A DNA stretch of 64,000 nucleotides from Hymenobacter sp. BT559 (GTDB lineage: Bacteria; Bacteroidota; Bacteroidia; Cytophagales; Hymenobacteraceae), in assembly GCF_016427535.1 (NCBI RefSeq), contig NZ_JAELXV010000012.1, forward strand, positions 1 to 64,000. The letters run 5' to 3'. The position numbers were made by a program, and so were the translations under genes. The notes under the pieces were generated by a model, which saw only the letters and a program-made list of their open reading frames with translations, did no database searches and was not told the DNA's origin. Below, piece after piece: positions 42,961 through 51,466 of this stretch; the first letter of the stretch is position 1, and every line of letters begins with the position of its first letter.

Positions 42961-43245
42961 TCATAGCAGGCAACTGGCGATGGCTTTTTTGAAGTTTCTA
43001 ACTCCTGCGCCTGCCGCCAGCTGGCGCAACTCGGTGGCCGTGGCCGAGTCGAGTTCTGCGCCTCGGCCCGCTGCCACTGGGGTAAGGGCTTCCTTTTGCC
43101 ACTTATAGAGGCGTTTGAAGTCGATATTCAGGGCGCGGGAAGCCGCTTGGGTCGAGCGACTTTCACAGGCCAAGCGCAAGGCTTCGGCCCATAAGGCGGC
43201 GTCGTAGCGCCGACGTTGCGCAGGTGGGAGAATGTCTTTCATAAC
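42961..43245 (-). pseudogene. IS3 transposase OrfA, truncated
   Basis: Reading from the ATG at about 43242 gives MKDILPPAQRRRYDAALW, then LRLACESRSTQAASRA and FKRLYKWQKEALTP, the usual OrfA helix-turn-helix. The end (ELRQLAAGAGVRNFKKAIAS) is garbled where the leucine zipper should continue. Confidence 0.65.
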
Positions 43246-43304
43246 AATCGAAAGATAAGACCCTATTCTGTCCACAATTACCCGACCACCTAACTGCAAT
43301 TAGT

Positions 43305-43480
43305 GGCTCGCAACTGACGAAATTCAGTCGTCCCAGTTGGGTCCAACTCGGTGCTCTGAGCCACGGCCGCCGGCGTGAGCGATTCTTGCTGCCACTGGTA
43401 GATTCGCTTGGAGTCAATGTTGAAGTAGTACGGCGGCCTGCGTCGAGCGGCTTTGCTCATGCTTTGACTCGAAAGGTGGC
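43305..43480 (-). pseudogene. Second IS3 OrfA fragment
   Basis: Minus-strand frame gives FNIDSKRIYQWQQESLTPAA and ELDPTGTTEFRQLRA, another OrfA piece with an upstream stop. It is a second insertion remnant adjacent to the first. No further gene is visible up to 43560. Confidence 0.55.
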
Positions 43481-43560
43481 TTTATAACGCCGACGTTTGG
43501 GAGGATGGGGCTGTCTTCTGTTGAACTCAATTGGCTAGGGGTATCACATCGTTTCAAAAC

Positions 43561-43597
43561 GGAACATAATGATAGCCTGTTCCATTAATTTGGAACA
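43561..43597. promoter_or_regulatory. Operator with GGAACA half-sites over the promoter
   Basis: TGTTCCA (43578-43584) and TGGAACA (43591-43597) form an inverted repeat with a six-base centre, and a third half-site GGAACAT is at 43561-43567. The right arm covers the TTTG promoter box at 43589-43592. This fits autoregulation of the ParB-like operon. Confidence 0.6.
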
Positions 43598-43621
43598 TAT
43601 CAAGATCGCGTTCTATATTTG
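43589..43621 (+). promoter_or_regulatory. Bacteroidetes-type promoter for parB-like/helicase operon
   Basis: TTTG (43589-43592), a 21-base spacer and TATATTTG (43614-43621) match the consensus well. Transcription would start near 43628, about 33 bases before the ATG at 43661. Confidence 0.7.
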
Positions 43622-43660
43622 TGAATCAAATACCAATTTTGCCTTTATACCTTTCAAATA

Positions 43661-44911
43661 ATGCACCATCTAATCAGCAAGCCGACTGAGGTTCCGTTCT
43701 CATCTCTATATTTAGACGGTAATAATCCACGCCTTGCGCTTGACGAGCAACCAGGGTATTATAACCCAGCCGACTTATTTAATTCGGACCTACAACTCCA
43801 ACTACAAGAGGAGGTAGAGAAACTCTACGATGTAGATGCATTGCAACTTGCCATTGAAAGCCAAGGCTGGTTGAACATTGACAGCATCGTAATTTGGCGC
43901 CACCCCGACGCGCCCGATAAGTTCGTTGTAGTAGAAGGTAACACTCGAATTGTTGCCTTGCGAAGGATTCGTAGCCGTTTGGAACGAGAACGGGAAAAGC
44001 TTGCTAAAGTAAAAGCAGGTCGTAAGCGATATGCGCCCCACGATATCACCAACTTGGAGCAACTAGTGGCTAACCTTGAGGGAATCGTTGCCGACACTGA
44101 CCAGCTCACGGTGGTCACGTTAAATGCAAAAACTGTTGAAGAGCTTCTCGATAAACTTCCACGCGTGTTGGCTGTACGCCACATTACTGGACCTAAGGGA
44201 TGGGGAAACTACGCCGAAGATCTCTGGCTGCTAATTCGCTATGAACACCTCTTCCAAGTAGTACATTCTAGTGAAGAACTTTATTGGGACACGCCGCTCA
44301 TCAAGCGCTTAGCCCTAGAGGCGGCAATTAGTGAGGTCAAAGCACGTCGCCAAATTTGGGCAGCCAGTTGCTTTAGCCACTTCAAGATGCGTTTCGAAGA
44401 TGCCCTCCCTGGCGATGAGGAATTTGCGCCTAGCGACTATTACCTATTTGAAAATATCGTTAAAAAGCCTTGGTTGCGCGAGCAATTTGGGTTAACGGAA
44501 CGCGCCGTCCATTTAGCGGAGGATCGGGAAGAGGTGCTTATGAAGTGGGTGTTCAGGGCAGAACGCGGCCGCAAGGGCGACGATAATCCTAATGTGTTTT
44601 ATCGCCACGAGAACGTACTTCTTTGGGAACAGATGAAACGCTACGACGATGCGCACAGCACCGGTTTCGCCAAGCTATTCAACGTGGATGACCCCGATTC
44701 TGCCCCACGTATGGAAGAGGTCGAAGCACAGTGGCGGAGTCATAAGGCAAGTCGTCAACCTGGGGACATTATTGAACAGTTGCTGCAGCAACTGGACCGG
44801 CTAACTGCTGATGCCCTGCTGAGCGAAGGAGACTTCCTTTTTCGCCAACTCAGCAAGCTGCACGAGCGCTCGGGCCGGATTGTTTCGATGATGAAAGTTG
44901 GTAAGAGCTAA
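43661..44911 (+). CDS. ParB/Srx-domain protein
   Basis: A 416-residue protein with an N-terminal ParB-like (sulfiredoxin-fold) domain: VPFSSLYLDGNNPRLAL and VVVEGNTRIVALRRI (about residues 88-102), where VEGNTR replaces the usual GERR-type motif. The rest is helical, with KARRQIWAASCFSHFKM. Such domains can bind CTP or ATP and clamp DNA. It overlaps the start of the SF2 helicase gene (TAATG) and the two are surely made together. A defence or DNA-modification role is an inference. Confidence 0.7.
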   Translation: MHHLISKPTEVPFSSLYLDGNNPRLALDEQPGYYNPADLFNSDLQLQLQEEVEKLYDVDALQLAIESQGWLNIDSIVIWRHPDAPDKFVVVEGNTRIVALRRIRSRLEREREKLAKVKAGRKRYAPHDITNLEQLVANLEGIVADTDQLTVVTLNAKTVEELLDKLPRVLAVRHITGPKGWGNYAEDLWLLIRYEHLFQVVHSSEELYWDTPLIKRLALEAAISEVKARRQIWAASCFSHFKMRFEDALPGDEEFAPSDYYLFENIVKKPWLREQFGLTERAVHLAEDREEVLMKWVFRAERGRKGDDNPNVFYRHENVLLWEQMKRYDDAHSTGFAKLFNVDDPDSAPRMEEVEAQWRSHKASRQPGDIIEQLLQQLDRLTADALLSEGDFLFRQLSKLHERSGRIVSMMKVGKS

Positions 44912-47373
44912 TGGCCATTAGTTCTCAGGGGGGAGCAGCCCGCAAGACCATCACCGATCCAGCCATCCGGCCACTTGTGGACGGCCTGGTCGCTTTATTC
45001 TTAATCGAAGGAAGCGTAAATGCAGTACACCGTCGCTTGGCAGAGGTGTTAAATGAAGGCGAAAGCCCAATCTATCCCAATCGTCTGCATGCGCTTCTTA
45101 GTGAAGACTCCTCGCGTGCGGTGAATCCACAAACGGTTGAAACATTGGAAGTGCTGCTTAATCGAATTAGTCAGACATCTACTACTTCTAATCGCGATTC
45201 AAAGGCCAGCGCAATTCGTGCGCGCGTACTGAAAGGTTGGGATGCCACCGTGACATCTAGCGAAGCCACTGATGCGCAGTCAATAGTCAAGTTAGCCAAT
45301 ACCCTCGGGTATCCACCCGCCGTAGTGGGCGCTCTCCTTTTGCAGGGAGGGCGCCGTACTCCTCAGGCAAGCAGTAGCGCTATTGGGTCTTTTACTACGT
45401 TGACTACGCGAGATAGAGTAATGCCCGATTGGTCATACCAGGATGACGCCTACCACGCGGCCTTGCGGTCGTTGCGGTCTGATTTGAACCGCAAGACGGG
45501 TTTGGTAATACCGACAGGAGGTGGAAAGACCCGAATCGGTGTTCGCATCCTGTTACGCGTACTTGCAGATAACGTGCAACCCAATGCTGTAGTGCTGTGG
45601 GTAACTCACCGGCGCTTTTTGGGTACCCAAGCCCGAAGAGAAGTCCAGCGGGCCATGACCCAGGGCACACCTGATCTACCACAGGATGCAGTCAAATTAC
45701 TGCACGAACGGGTAATAATTACCATGGTTTCCGACCTCACTCGCGCCCTGGACGAGTACGGCGACCGCGTAGCACTCGTTGTCATTGACGAAGCCCACCA
45801 CGCGGCGGCGCCAGTCTATGCCCCATTCTTTGCGCGGAAACCCCTGCGTGGCTTGTTTCTGACGGCTACACCCATTCGCACAGACGGTCTTGGCATTGGG
45901 GTTGATGAGATTGCGTACACTATAACCTACCGGGAGTTGTTCGAGCGAGGTGTATTGATAGAGCCTCGCTTTGAAGAGCCCCTGGTTATATCAGGGAGCG
46001 GGTGGCACGACGCAACTAGCCTAAAGGATCTTGCAGACTACGTCGTAGAACGGGCACAAGAAGAGTTTGTAAAAACCATCATCGTCGCCTCACGTGTGGA
46101 GCAGGTGGCTGAGATGCACGAAGCTATCGTTGCTGCTATCGCTGAATTGCAACGTACGGGCGGTTCTGTGCTCGAGCCCGACGATGTTGGGTTCGTACAC
46201 GGTAGCGGTAGTGCTAGCGAGGCTCGGCCGGAGGACTATTTAGACGAGTTCATCGCTCTTCCGCGCGGCATTCTCGTCACCACAGGGCAAATGCTTGGCG
46301 AGGGCTTTGACGATCCTGCCGTTAATGCTGTAGTCATTACCTATCCAACCACCAGCATGGTTCAGTTGATGCAAGTAGCAGGTCGGTGTTTACGCTTTGC
46401 ACCGGGTAAGCAGCAGGCGTTTATCGTGCAAGTGAAGGAATCCAGTCTGGCGTACCATTATGAACAACGCTGGCTCTACCAAGAGATTTCTGACTCTCTA
46501 CGGCCTCAAATCGTGGACCATAGGTACACATCTAAAGCGCAATTGCAGTCCCACGTAGAGCAAGTGCTCACGGCTTACCATATTCAGGATCCCCATCGAC
46601 AGCTCGTCCGTAAGCAACTAGAAATTAATCCTGTAGGGCAAGACTTTTCTTTAATGCTAACAGGGTTTCCATTTGAGGGGAGTGCTACCCAATTTGACCA
46701 AGAAGCAGAATGGAACGTTGTTCCTGTGAGCGAAGCTAATAGGAGAGAGTTCTTGAGCGTCTTTAATGGCTTTTCGCTCGCTAACCCCCCAGTGAAGTTT
46801 GCGAGCGAATTTCTGAGGCGTCACTTAGCAGTTGACATCTGTCCCGGTAGTATGTGGCTTGGTATGCGCGACATGTTGACGGCCATGGAATACGCTCGGC
46901 GGGAGTTGGATGGTATCGCTTATGCGGGCGCGCCTAATCGGAACTATCAACCCCATAAGGGTACAACGTGGCTTACGTATGTTACCTTCCGATATGCGCC
47001 AACGCTGCCGCAGGGCTTGCAGGATTTTATTCAGGACACTGTCAACTCCGAAGTTATTGCCGTCCAATACACCGAAAATGTACCGTATTGGCATGCCTGT
47101 GTCAAAACCGAGTTGCCTATTGGCGGGGCATTAGCTTTTCTGCTGAATGCCGAGCAGTTGGCTTGGTTGGAGCAGGAACGTGGACGCGTACTCACTTTGC
47201 TAAGCGGAACGCCACCCCACGAAGCATTTGCCCGACTAGAAGCCTGGAGAACGGAGTTACCTTATTGCCCTCTGCCTTTGCAACTCGTGCTGCGTTTTGA
47301 GCGCTTTATTGCGGCCGAAGCACTTCAAGCACATGTCTATAGAATAGGGTTAGCAGGTGGGGGAAGTGAGTAG
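44911..47373 (+). CDS. SF2 DEAH-box helicase
   Basis: An 820-residue superfamily 2 helicase. VIPTGGGKTRIGVRILL (about residue 195) is Walker A, VVIDEAHHAAAP motif II, GLFLTATPIRTDG motif III, and MLGEGFDDP plus LMQVAGRCLRFAPGKQ are motifs V and VI. The N-terminal 150 residues hold a helical region without a clear match. The C-terminal 250 residues are unassigned. It is coupled to the ParB-like protein, which might load it on DNA. Confidence 0.85.
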   Translation: MAISSQGGAARKTITDPAIRPLVDGLVALFLIEGSVNAVHRRLAEVLNEGESPIYPNRLHALLSEDSSRAVNPQTVETLEVLLNRISQTSTTSNRDSKASAIRARVLKGWDATVTSSEATDAQSIVKLANTLGYPPAVVGALLLQGGRRTPQASSSAIGSFTTLTTRDRVMPDWSYQDDAYHAALRSLRSDLNRKTGLVIPTGGGKTRIGVRILLRVLADNVQPNAVVLWVTHRRFLGTQARREVQRAMTQGTPDLPQDAVKLLHERVIITMVSDLTRALDEYGDRVALVVIDEAHHAAAPVYAPFFARKPLRGLFLTATPIRTDGLGIGVDEIAYTITYRELFERGVLIEPRFEEPLVISGSGWHDATSLKDLADYVVERAQEEFVKTIIVASRVEQVAEMHEAIVAAIAELQRTGGSVLEPDDVGFVHGSGSASEARPEDYLDEFIALPRGILVTTGQMLGEGFDDPAVNAVVITYPTTSMVQLMQVAGRCLRFAPGKQQAFIVQVKESSLAYHYEQRWLYQEISDSLRPQIVDHRYTSKAQLQSHVEQVLTAYHIQDPHRQLVRKQLEINPVGQDFSLMLTGFPFEGSATQFDQEAEWNVVPVSEANRREFLSVFNGFSLANPPVKFASEFLRRHLAVDICPGSMWLGMRDMLTAMEYARRELDGIAYAGAPNRNYQPHKGTTWLTYVTFRYAPTLPQGLQDFIQDTVNSEVIAVQYTENVPYWHACVKTELPIGGALAFLLNAEQLAWLEQERGRVLTLLSGTPPHEAFARLEAWRTELPYCPLPLQLVLRFERFIAAEALQAHVYRIGLAGGGSE

Positions 47374-47637
47374 GTGAAATAAGATGTGATGTTAAAAAAG
47401 TGTGCTGCTTTTGGATGGCAGGCTTCTTTAAACCAGGAGTTCTATATAAGTTAGTACATGAAGGAGATATAACCTTTCGCCTTTTTAATCCTGCCAAAAA
47501 TACGTTTGATGTTGCTTAGGAATTAACTGATGAAACAATCATTCATCTATAGCCCTGATTGCGTTAATTTTTGAGAACTGCTTGCACTTACAGTAATATC
47601 CTGAGGGTGAGTAAGCCTCATTACATGAGCCTAATAT
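47374..47637. other. Intergenic region without recognised gene
   Basis: AT-rich, with short broken frames only. I see no known repeat or clear promoter for the next gene. Confidence 0.4.
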
Positions 47638-48441
47638 ATGCCAAACATGCTTGTGGAGCCGCCACACATTAAACGAGCAAAGGAAGCTTTAAAGGAAGCC
47701 GGAGTTTTCTCGGCAGAGGCAAATGCGGCCCTTAATCTCGCTGCAAAACTCTATCAGGAGACTACACAGCAGAGCCGCACTGATGCCCTTCGGCAAGAAC
47801 GCGACTTAATCCAGTGGGAATTGGAGCGTGTGAGCGAACAGTTGCTCCTTGAACGCAAACAGACTGCGCATCTGGCTGATGAGCGGCAGAGTCCCGTAAT
47901 AGAATTGCAGGATGCGAGAAAAATTATTCAAAAACTACGCCATCGGGTACGAGAAATGTACCAAATTCTAACTCATCCAGAAATGAAGCCTGCCAGGAAA
48001 CTCGATAAAGTACGCTTTGAGGTAGAAGCGGTACTAGTTAAAGAGGCAGCGATATCTTTTACAGATGTAGTAATAAATGAGACCTTGGCGCCCATTATAA
48101 TAGTCCCTCAAAGTAAACCAACTACAAAACAAAAGAAGGCCGCTACTACTCCCCTAGAAGTAACCCAGCGTCGTAGAATAGCAGAATTAGAGGCTTTTCT
48201 TAATCGTCGCAGCCAGTACGAAAAAATGAGTGATCGGCTGTTGAGCAAACTGACTGGAATCATTGTGCTACCAGAGGCACCTTTAGTAGAGGCAGCCGGT
48301 AGTGATCCATTATTACGAGATCTACTAAAGCGATGGCGATCGCTTTGTGGCACAGTACAGTTTCTGCTCGAAGATAAGAGTAATCCTGAATCTGTAAGTA
48401 CTCAAAATGAAGGTGTTATGGATTCCATTTCTGACAGCTAG
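47638..48441 (+). CDS. Coiled-coil protein of unknown function
   Basis: A 267-residue protein, no family recognised. It has long heptad-like helices (about 45-120, with ERDLIQWELERVSEQLLLER) and a Lys/Arg-rich middle (KQKKAATTPLEVTQRRRIAE). No membrane segment. It could bind DNA or act as an adaptor, but nothing decides this. Confidence 0.55.
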   Translation: MPNMLVEPPHIKRAKEALKEAGVFSAEANAALNLAAKLYQETTQQSRTDALRQERDLIQWELERVSEQLLLERKQTAHLADERQSPVIELQDARKIIQKLRHRVREMYQILTHPEMKPARKLDKVRFEVEAVLVKEAAISFTDVVINETLAPIIIVPQSKPTTKQKKAATTPLEVTQRRRIAELEAFLNRRSQYEKMSDRLLSKLTGIIVLPEAPLVEAAGSDPLLRDLLKRWRSLCGTVQFLLEDKSNPESVSTQNEGVMDSISDS

Positions 48442-48584
48442 CGCCTTATCTTAGCTAGGCATGACCTGCAACTATAGGCTGGTACGGTAACACATTCTAG
48501 TTCTTTTTCAGATTGGCTGTCGAGCCTTCGTTGGATTACTGGGTATAATATACTAATGGCTACTTATTAGCATTTTACCTTCAG

Positions 48585-48618
48585 TATTGCTCAGATAATA
48601 AATATTATCTGAGCAATA
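48585..48618. terminator. Hairpin after the recombinase gene
   Basis: TATTGCTCAGATAATA (48585-48600) and its exact complement (48603-48618) form a 16-bp stem with a two-base loop, one base after the recombinase stop on the minus strand. There is no long T-run, so it could be a terminator or a protein site. Confidence 0.5.
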
Positions 48619-49581
48619 TTACAAGCCTAGCTTCTGAGCTGCGTTGTGTTGACGCACATCGTCGATGCGGGTGTAGCGTCGAATCATCGCGCTAGTCTTG
48701 TGTTTAGTTTGGTTCATGACTTCCGAATCATCTGCACCGGCCAATTTGGCCACCGTCACAAAGGAGGCGCGCAATGAGTGTGCTGAGTAAGTAGGTCCTA
48801 AGTAGCGCTGTACTACGGCGTTGATGCTCTTATCGGTAAGTCGTCCCTGCGTTATTCGCTCGCCCTTGCGCAGCGACACGAACACCGGTCCTACCGCGCG
48901 GCCCAACTGACGCAGCCAAGCTTGCAATGACCGGATAGGACAAACCTTAGCCTCGGGCGAATAGAAAATAGCTTTTTCCTCGTGCTGACCTAACTGGTTG
49001 GTCTTACTACGAGCCAGTGAGACAATCAAGCAGTCCTCCGTGAAGCGCAAGTTTTCTATATTCAACTCCGAGAGTTCCGACCGGCGAAAGGCCCCCGTAA
49101 AACCCAGCAGCAGGATAGCCCGGTCGCGCAAACCCGTTACGGTCTCAATATCCAGTTCCCGCACCAGCCGTTTGAGTTGGTTCAGGGTAAAAGCCGGGGC
49201 CTGCTTTTGCCGGATGCCGTGCACGCGGCTGATACCGTCGAGCAGCACCTTGAACTGCGCATTATCCGTCGGGCACTCCAACCCCCGCAGCACATGCGCT
49301 TTTTTAAGTGCTGACAAATGCCGCTGGATGGTTGCGACCTTTTTGCTCGCATCGGCCAGATAGGTTACGTAACCGGCCAGCGTGTCTACCGTAGCCGGGA
49401 CCGGCTCGACCTGGTTGGCCCGACACCAATGCGAGTAGTGCCGCAAGTCCGACGCGTAGGCCTTAGCCGTGTTGGCCGCCCCCTGTAACCCGGCTTCGAC
49501 GTAGCGCGCGGTCTGCTCAGAGAGGCCCGCAAGCGAGGCAGCGGTCGAGTGCGCTAGGGCCGGCAGGGTGACGTTTTCCAT
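48619..49581 (-). CDS. Tyrosine recombinase (XerC/integrase type)
   Basis: A 320-residue site-specific recombinase. The N-terminal part (ANTAKAYASDLRHYSHWCR) is the core-binding domain. Catalytic residues are Arg in GAFRRSELSELN, HSLRASFVTVAKL, the NQTKHKT histidine and the tyrosine in MIRRYTRIDD about 16 residues from the end. It could resolve plasmid multimers or integrate an element. A core-type inverted repeat 58 bp upstream of the start may be its target. Confidence 0.85.
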   Translation of the reverse strand: MENVTLPALAHSTAASLAGLSEQTARYVEAGLQGAANTAKAYASDLRHYSHWCRANQVEPVPATVDTLAGYVTYLADASKKVATIQRHLSALKKAHVLRGLECPTDNAQFKVLLDGISRVHGIRQKQAPAFTLNQLKRLVRELDIETVTGLRDRAILLLGFTGAFRRSELSELNIENLRFTEDCLIVSLARSKTNQLGQHEEKAIFYSPEAKVCPIRSLQAWLRQLGRAVGPVFVSLRKGERITQGRLTDKSINAVVQRYLGPTYSAHSLRASFVTVAKLAGADDSEVMNQTKHKTSAMIRRYTRIDDVRQHNAAQKLGL

Positions 49582-50094
49582 GTAGCCTATATAATACGGA
49601 GTAGCGCACCGATTTGGGGCTCTTTTCTGTGATGCAAGATAGGTTCCGATAAGTAAACTTTATCGGAACCTATGCCCAGCTTGGATATTTAAGCAAAGCA
49701 CCGCCATGCGGGTTCATGGGCATGACCGCTGCTTCAACAGTCAATGCAGCAAGGTAGAACTGTAGGCCGTTAAACAGCATCTTGTCCAAAGAGTGGCCAT
49801 CACTAACTAAGAAGTTGACTCGTGGCCTTCGGTTCGCTTAATGGTCTTGCATGCTAATACCTTCCTCGGGTTGGTCAGCCCCTGGCTTATTGTCTTCACC
49901 GAAGCAGAGCCCGTTGCGGCCGTCTATGCCGCAAAACAAGATTTTCTAAATGGTATGAAAGTGCAGGAACATGAGCAGCCCTTTCTACGGCTGTAAAACA
50001 CTATATTAGGAGCCTGTTTTCTGCACTCGTTCTGGACGGAGTCAAGTGGTCCATGTGTTCAGGCAGCAGGCATTTAACGTTGCAAGTTTTCCTC
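49582..50094. other. Intergenic region with recombination-site candidate
   Basis: A 0.5-kb gap that holds the inverted repeat at 49639-49673 and no convincing gene. Short frames are broken, so the rest may be decayed coding sequence. Confidence 0.4.
49639..49673. other. Tyrosine recombinase core-site candidate
   Basis: ATAGGTTCCGATAA (49639-49652) and TTATCGGAACCTAT (49660-49673) are 14-bp perfect inverted arms around a seven-base spacer GTAAACT. Two binding arms around a 6-8 bp asymmetric spacer is the standard layout of tyrosine recombinase crossover sites. It lies 58 bp upstream of the recombinase start. Confidence 0.6.
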
Positions 50095-51054
50095 ATGAAC
50101 AATCCTTTTAACCAACTGCAGGACCTCGTTTTTTCCTTGGAAGGAGATTTTGACAAGTGGTGCAATCAAGGGAATGCGGCGGCTGGTAGAAGGCTGTCTC
50201 AAAGCATGAAGCAATTGAAACAGCAGGCCGTCGACATTAGGCGAGATGTCCAAATGCTTAAGGATGCCGTGTCAAACGAAAGAAAACAAGACAAAAAGCC
50301 TATACCTACCAAGGCGGTCAAACCGGCTGTAATCACCAGCACCAGTGGTACTTACCAATTTGAGGCGGATGATTTTAGGAAGGTGCTGGGGCCTATCTCC
50401 TATAACGAGCATACCGTTCACACCAAGTTCACGGATAATCAGGCCGCTAATATCTGCGGGAAAATGGCTGATGCCTATGCCAGAAATGTTGCCTTAAAGT
50501 ACCCGGAAGTCGCTCACCAGGTGCAGGGAAGCATTTACCGGTATCAATTACATTATTTGGCAAACAAGGCACTTGCCATTTACGGCGGGGCGGTCCTTAC
50601 CTTCTTAGCCGGCTTGCGTCCCTTAAAATTTAACAATACTTCTGCATACTCGATAAAACGGTTCGTGCCGGTTCAGAACGTTCTCGCCACCGAAGTCGAT
50701 TTTCCCACGCTTACTTTCCAGTCCATCGGCGGAAATGAATTTACGCTGGCCTTTCATTTAGCTATGGCAGGCAGTAAAGGCCGGAGGCCCGTGCAGATAT
50801 TCAGAAACCGAATTAAAGTGGGTTCTATTGGCTTTCGAGGAGAGGCATTCGATGCATCGGGGAACGCATTAACCAAAGTCATGGCAGTAAAGCCCTCCTT
50901 GTTAATATTTTGTGATTATCTCAAAAGCAGCAAAAATCCAGCATTCTACTCAGGCGTTGAAACAGGCTCCTGCTTCGTTTGCGGGAGACTATTAACGGAT
51001 CCACGCTCCATCCGCTATGGAATCGGCCCTACCTGCTTAAGTAGAACGCTTTAG
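50095..51054 (+). CDS. Histone H1-like (Hc1) domain fused to DUF6011-like domain
   Basis: About 319 residues from the ATG at 50095, chosen because MNNPFNQLQDLVFSLE starts the Hc1-like pattern; an ATG at 50053 would add 14 residues. The first 60 residues resemble Bacteroidetes histone H1-like proteins (GNAAAGRRLSQSMKQLKQQA). A middle domain of about 170 residues is unassigned. The end CFVCGRLLTDPRS and YGIGPTCLSR is a DUF6011-type zinc-finger-like motif. Hc1 proteins are usually about 60 residues, so this is a fusion. Nucleoid or DNA-modification binding is possible but not shown. Confidence 0.65.
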   Translation: MNNPFNQLQDLVFSLEGDFDKWCNQGNAAAGRRLSQSMKQLKQQAVDIRRDVQMLKDAVSNERKQDKKPIPTKAVKPAVITSTSGTYQFEADDFRKVLGPISYNEHTVHTKFTDNQAANICGKMADAYARNVALKYPEVAHQVQGSIYRYQLHYLANKALAIYGGAVLTFLAGLRPLKFNNTSAYSIKRFVPVQNVLATEVDFPTLTFQSIGGNEFTLAFHLAMAGSKGRRPVQIFRNRIKVGSIGFRGEAFDASGNALTKVMAVKPSLLIFCDYLKSSKNPAFYSGVETGSCFVCGRLLTDPRSIRYGIGPTCLSRTL

Positions 51055-51466
51055 AGTTACTGAGGGGGTGTTTCTTTTAACTTACTTGGAGCCCCTCTCT
51101 TCACATACTGTATTGTGAACCTGAGTAGAGGCTGTTCCATGTGGTATACCAATGCTGAGCACGGGGCTTCAAGAGAATTTTAGGTATAGCTTCTCTGCCT
51201 GATCGGGCACCATGCCATGGTTAAAGGCATGTTTCTACTCTAGGCTGGCAAAGGCCTCAGTAATGGTCATCAACTCGTCCATGCCCAGCTACTAATACAA
51301 GACACGAGTTACCACAATAGGTAGCCTTGAGCACAAACTGCCGTTGAGAATGACATCACTAGTTTACAGTCGCATATTTGTTATTAAGTCGTTCGTAGTG
51401 TGGCAGTAGCGCTGCCATGCTTATTTCCATTAGCATGATACTGTGCTGGTGCCTACTCCTCTTGCT
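51055..51466. other. Intergenic region with a decayed frame
   Basis: On the minus strand, 51282-51184 reads MDELMTITEAFASLE, a stop, then KHAFNHGMVPDQAEKLY. It looks like a broken small gene of unknown family. A TATTTG-like box near 51374-51380 is close to a promoter element, but no matching upstream box is found. Confidence 0.35.

Larger units (their letters stand above)
42185..43292 (-). mobile_element. Decayed IS3-family element
   Basis: Ends TGAGGTGACC (42185) and, on the minus strand, TTAGGTGGTCGGG (43292) are partly matching inverted repeats, sharing AATTG and GAATAG inward. Between them are OrfA and OrfB pieces in several minus-strand frames. No target duplication is clear. It is related to, but not the same as, the element at 6.8 kb. 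Confidence 0.65.
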
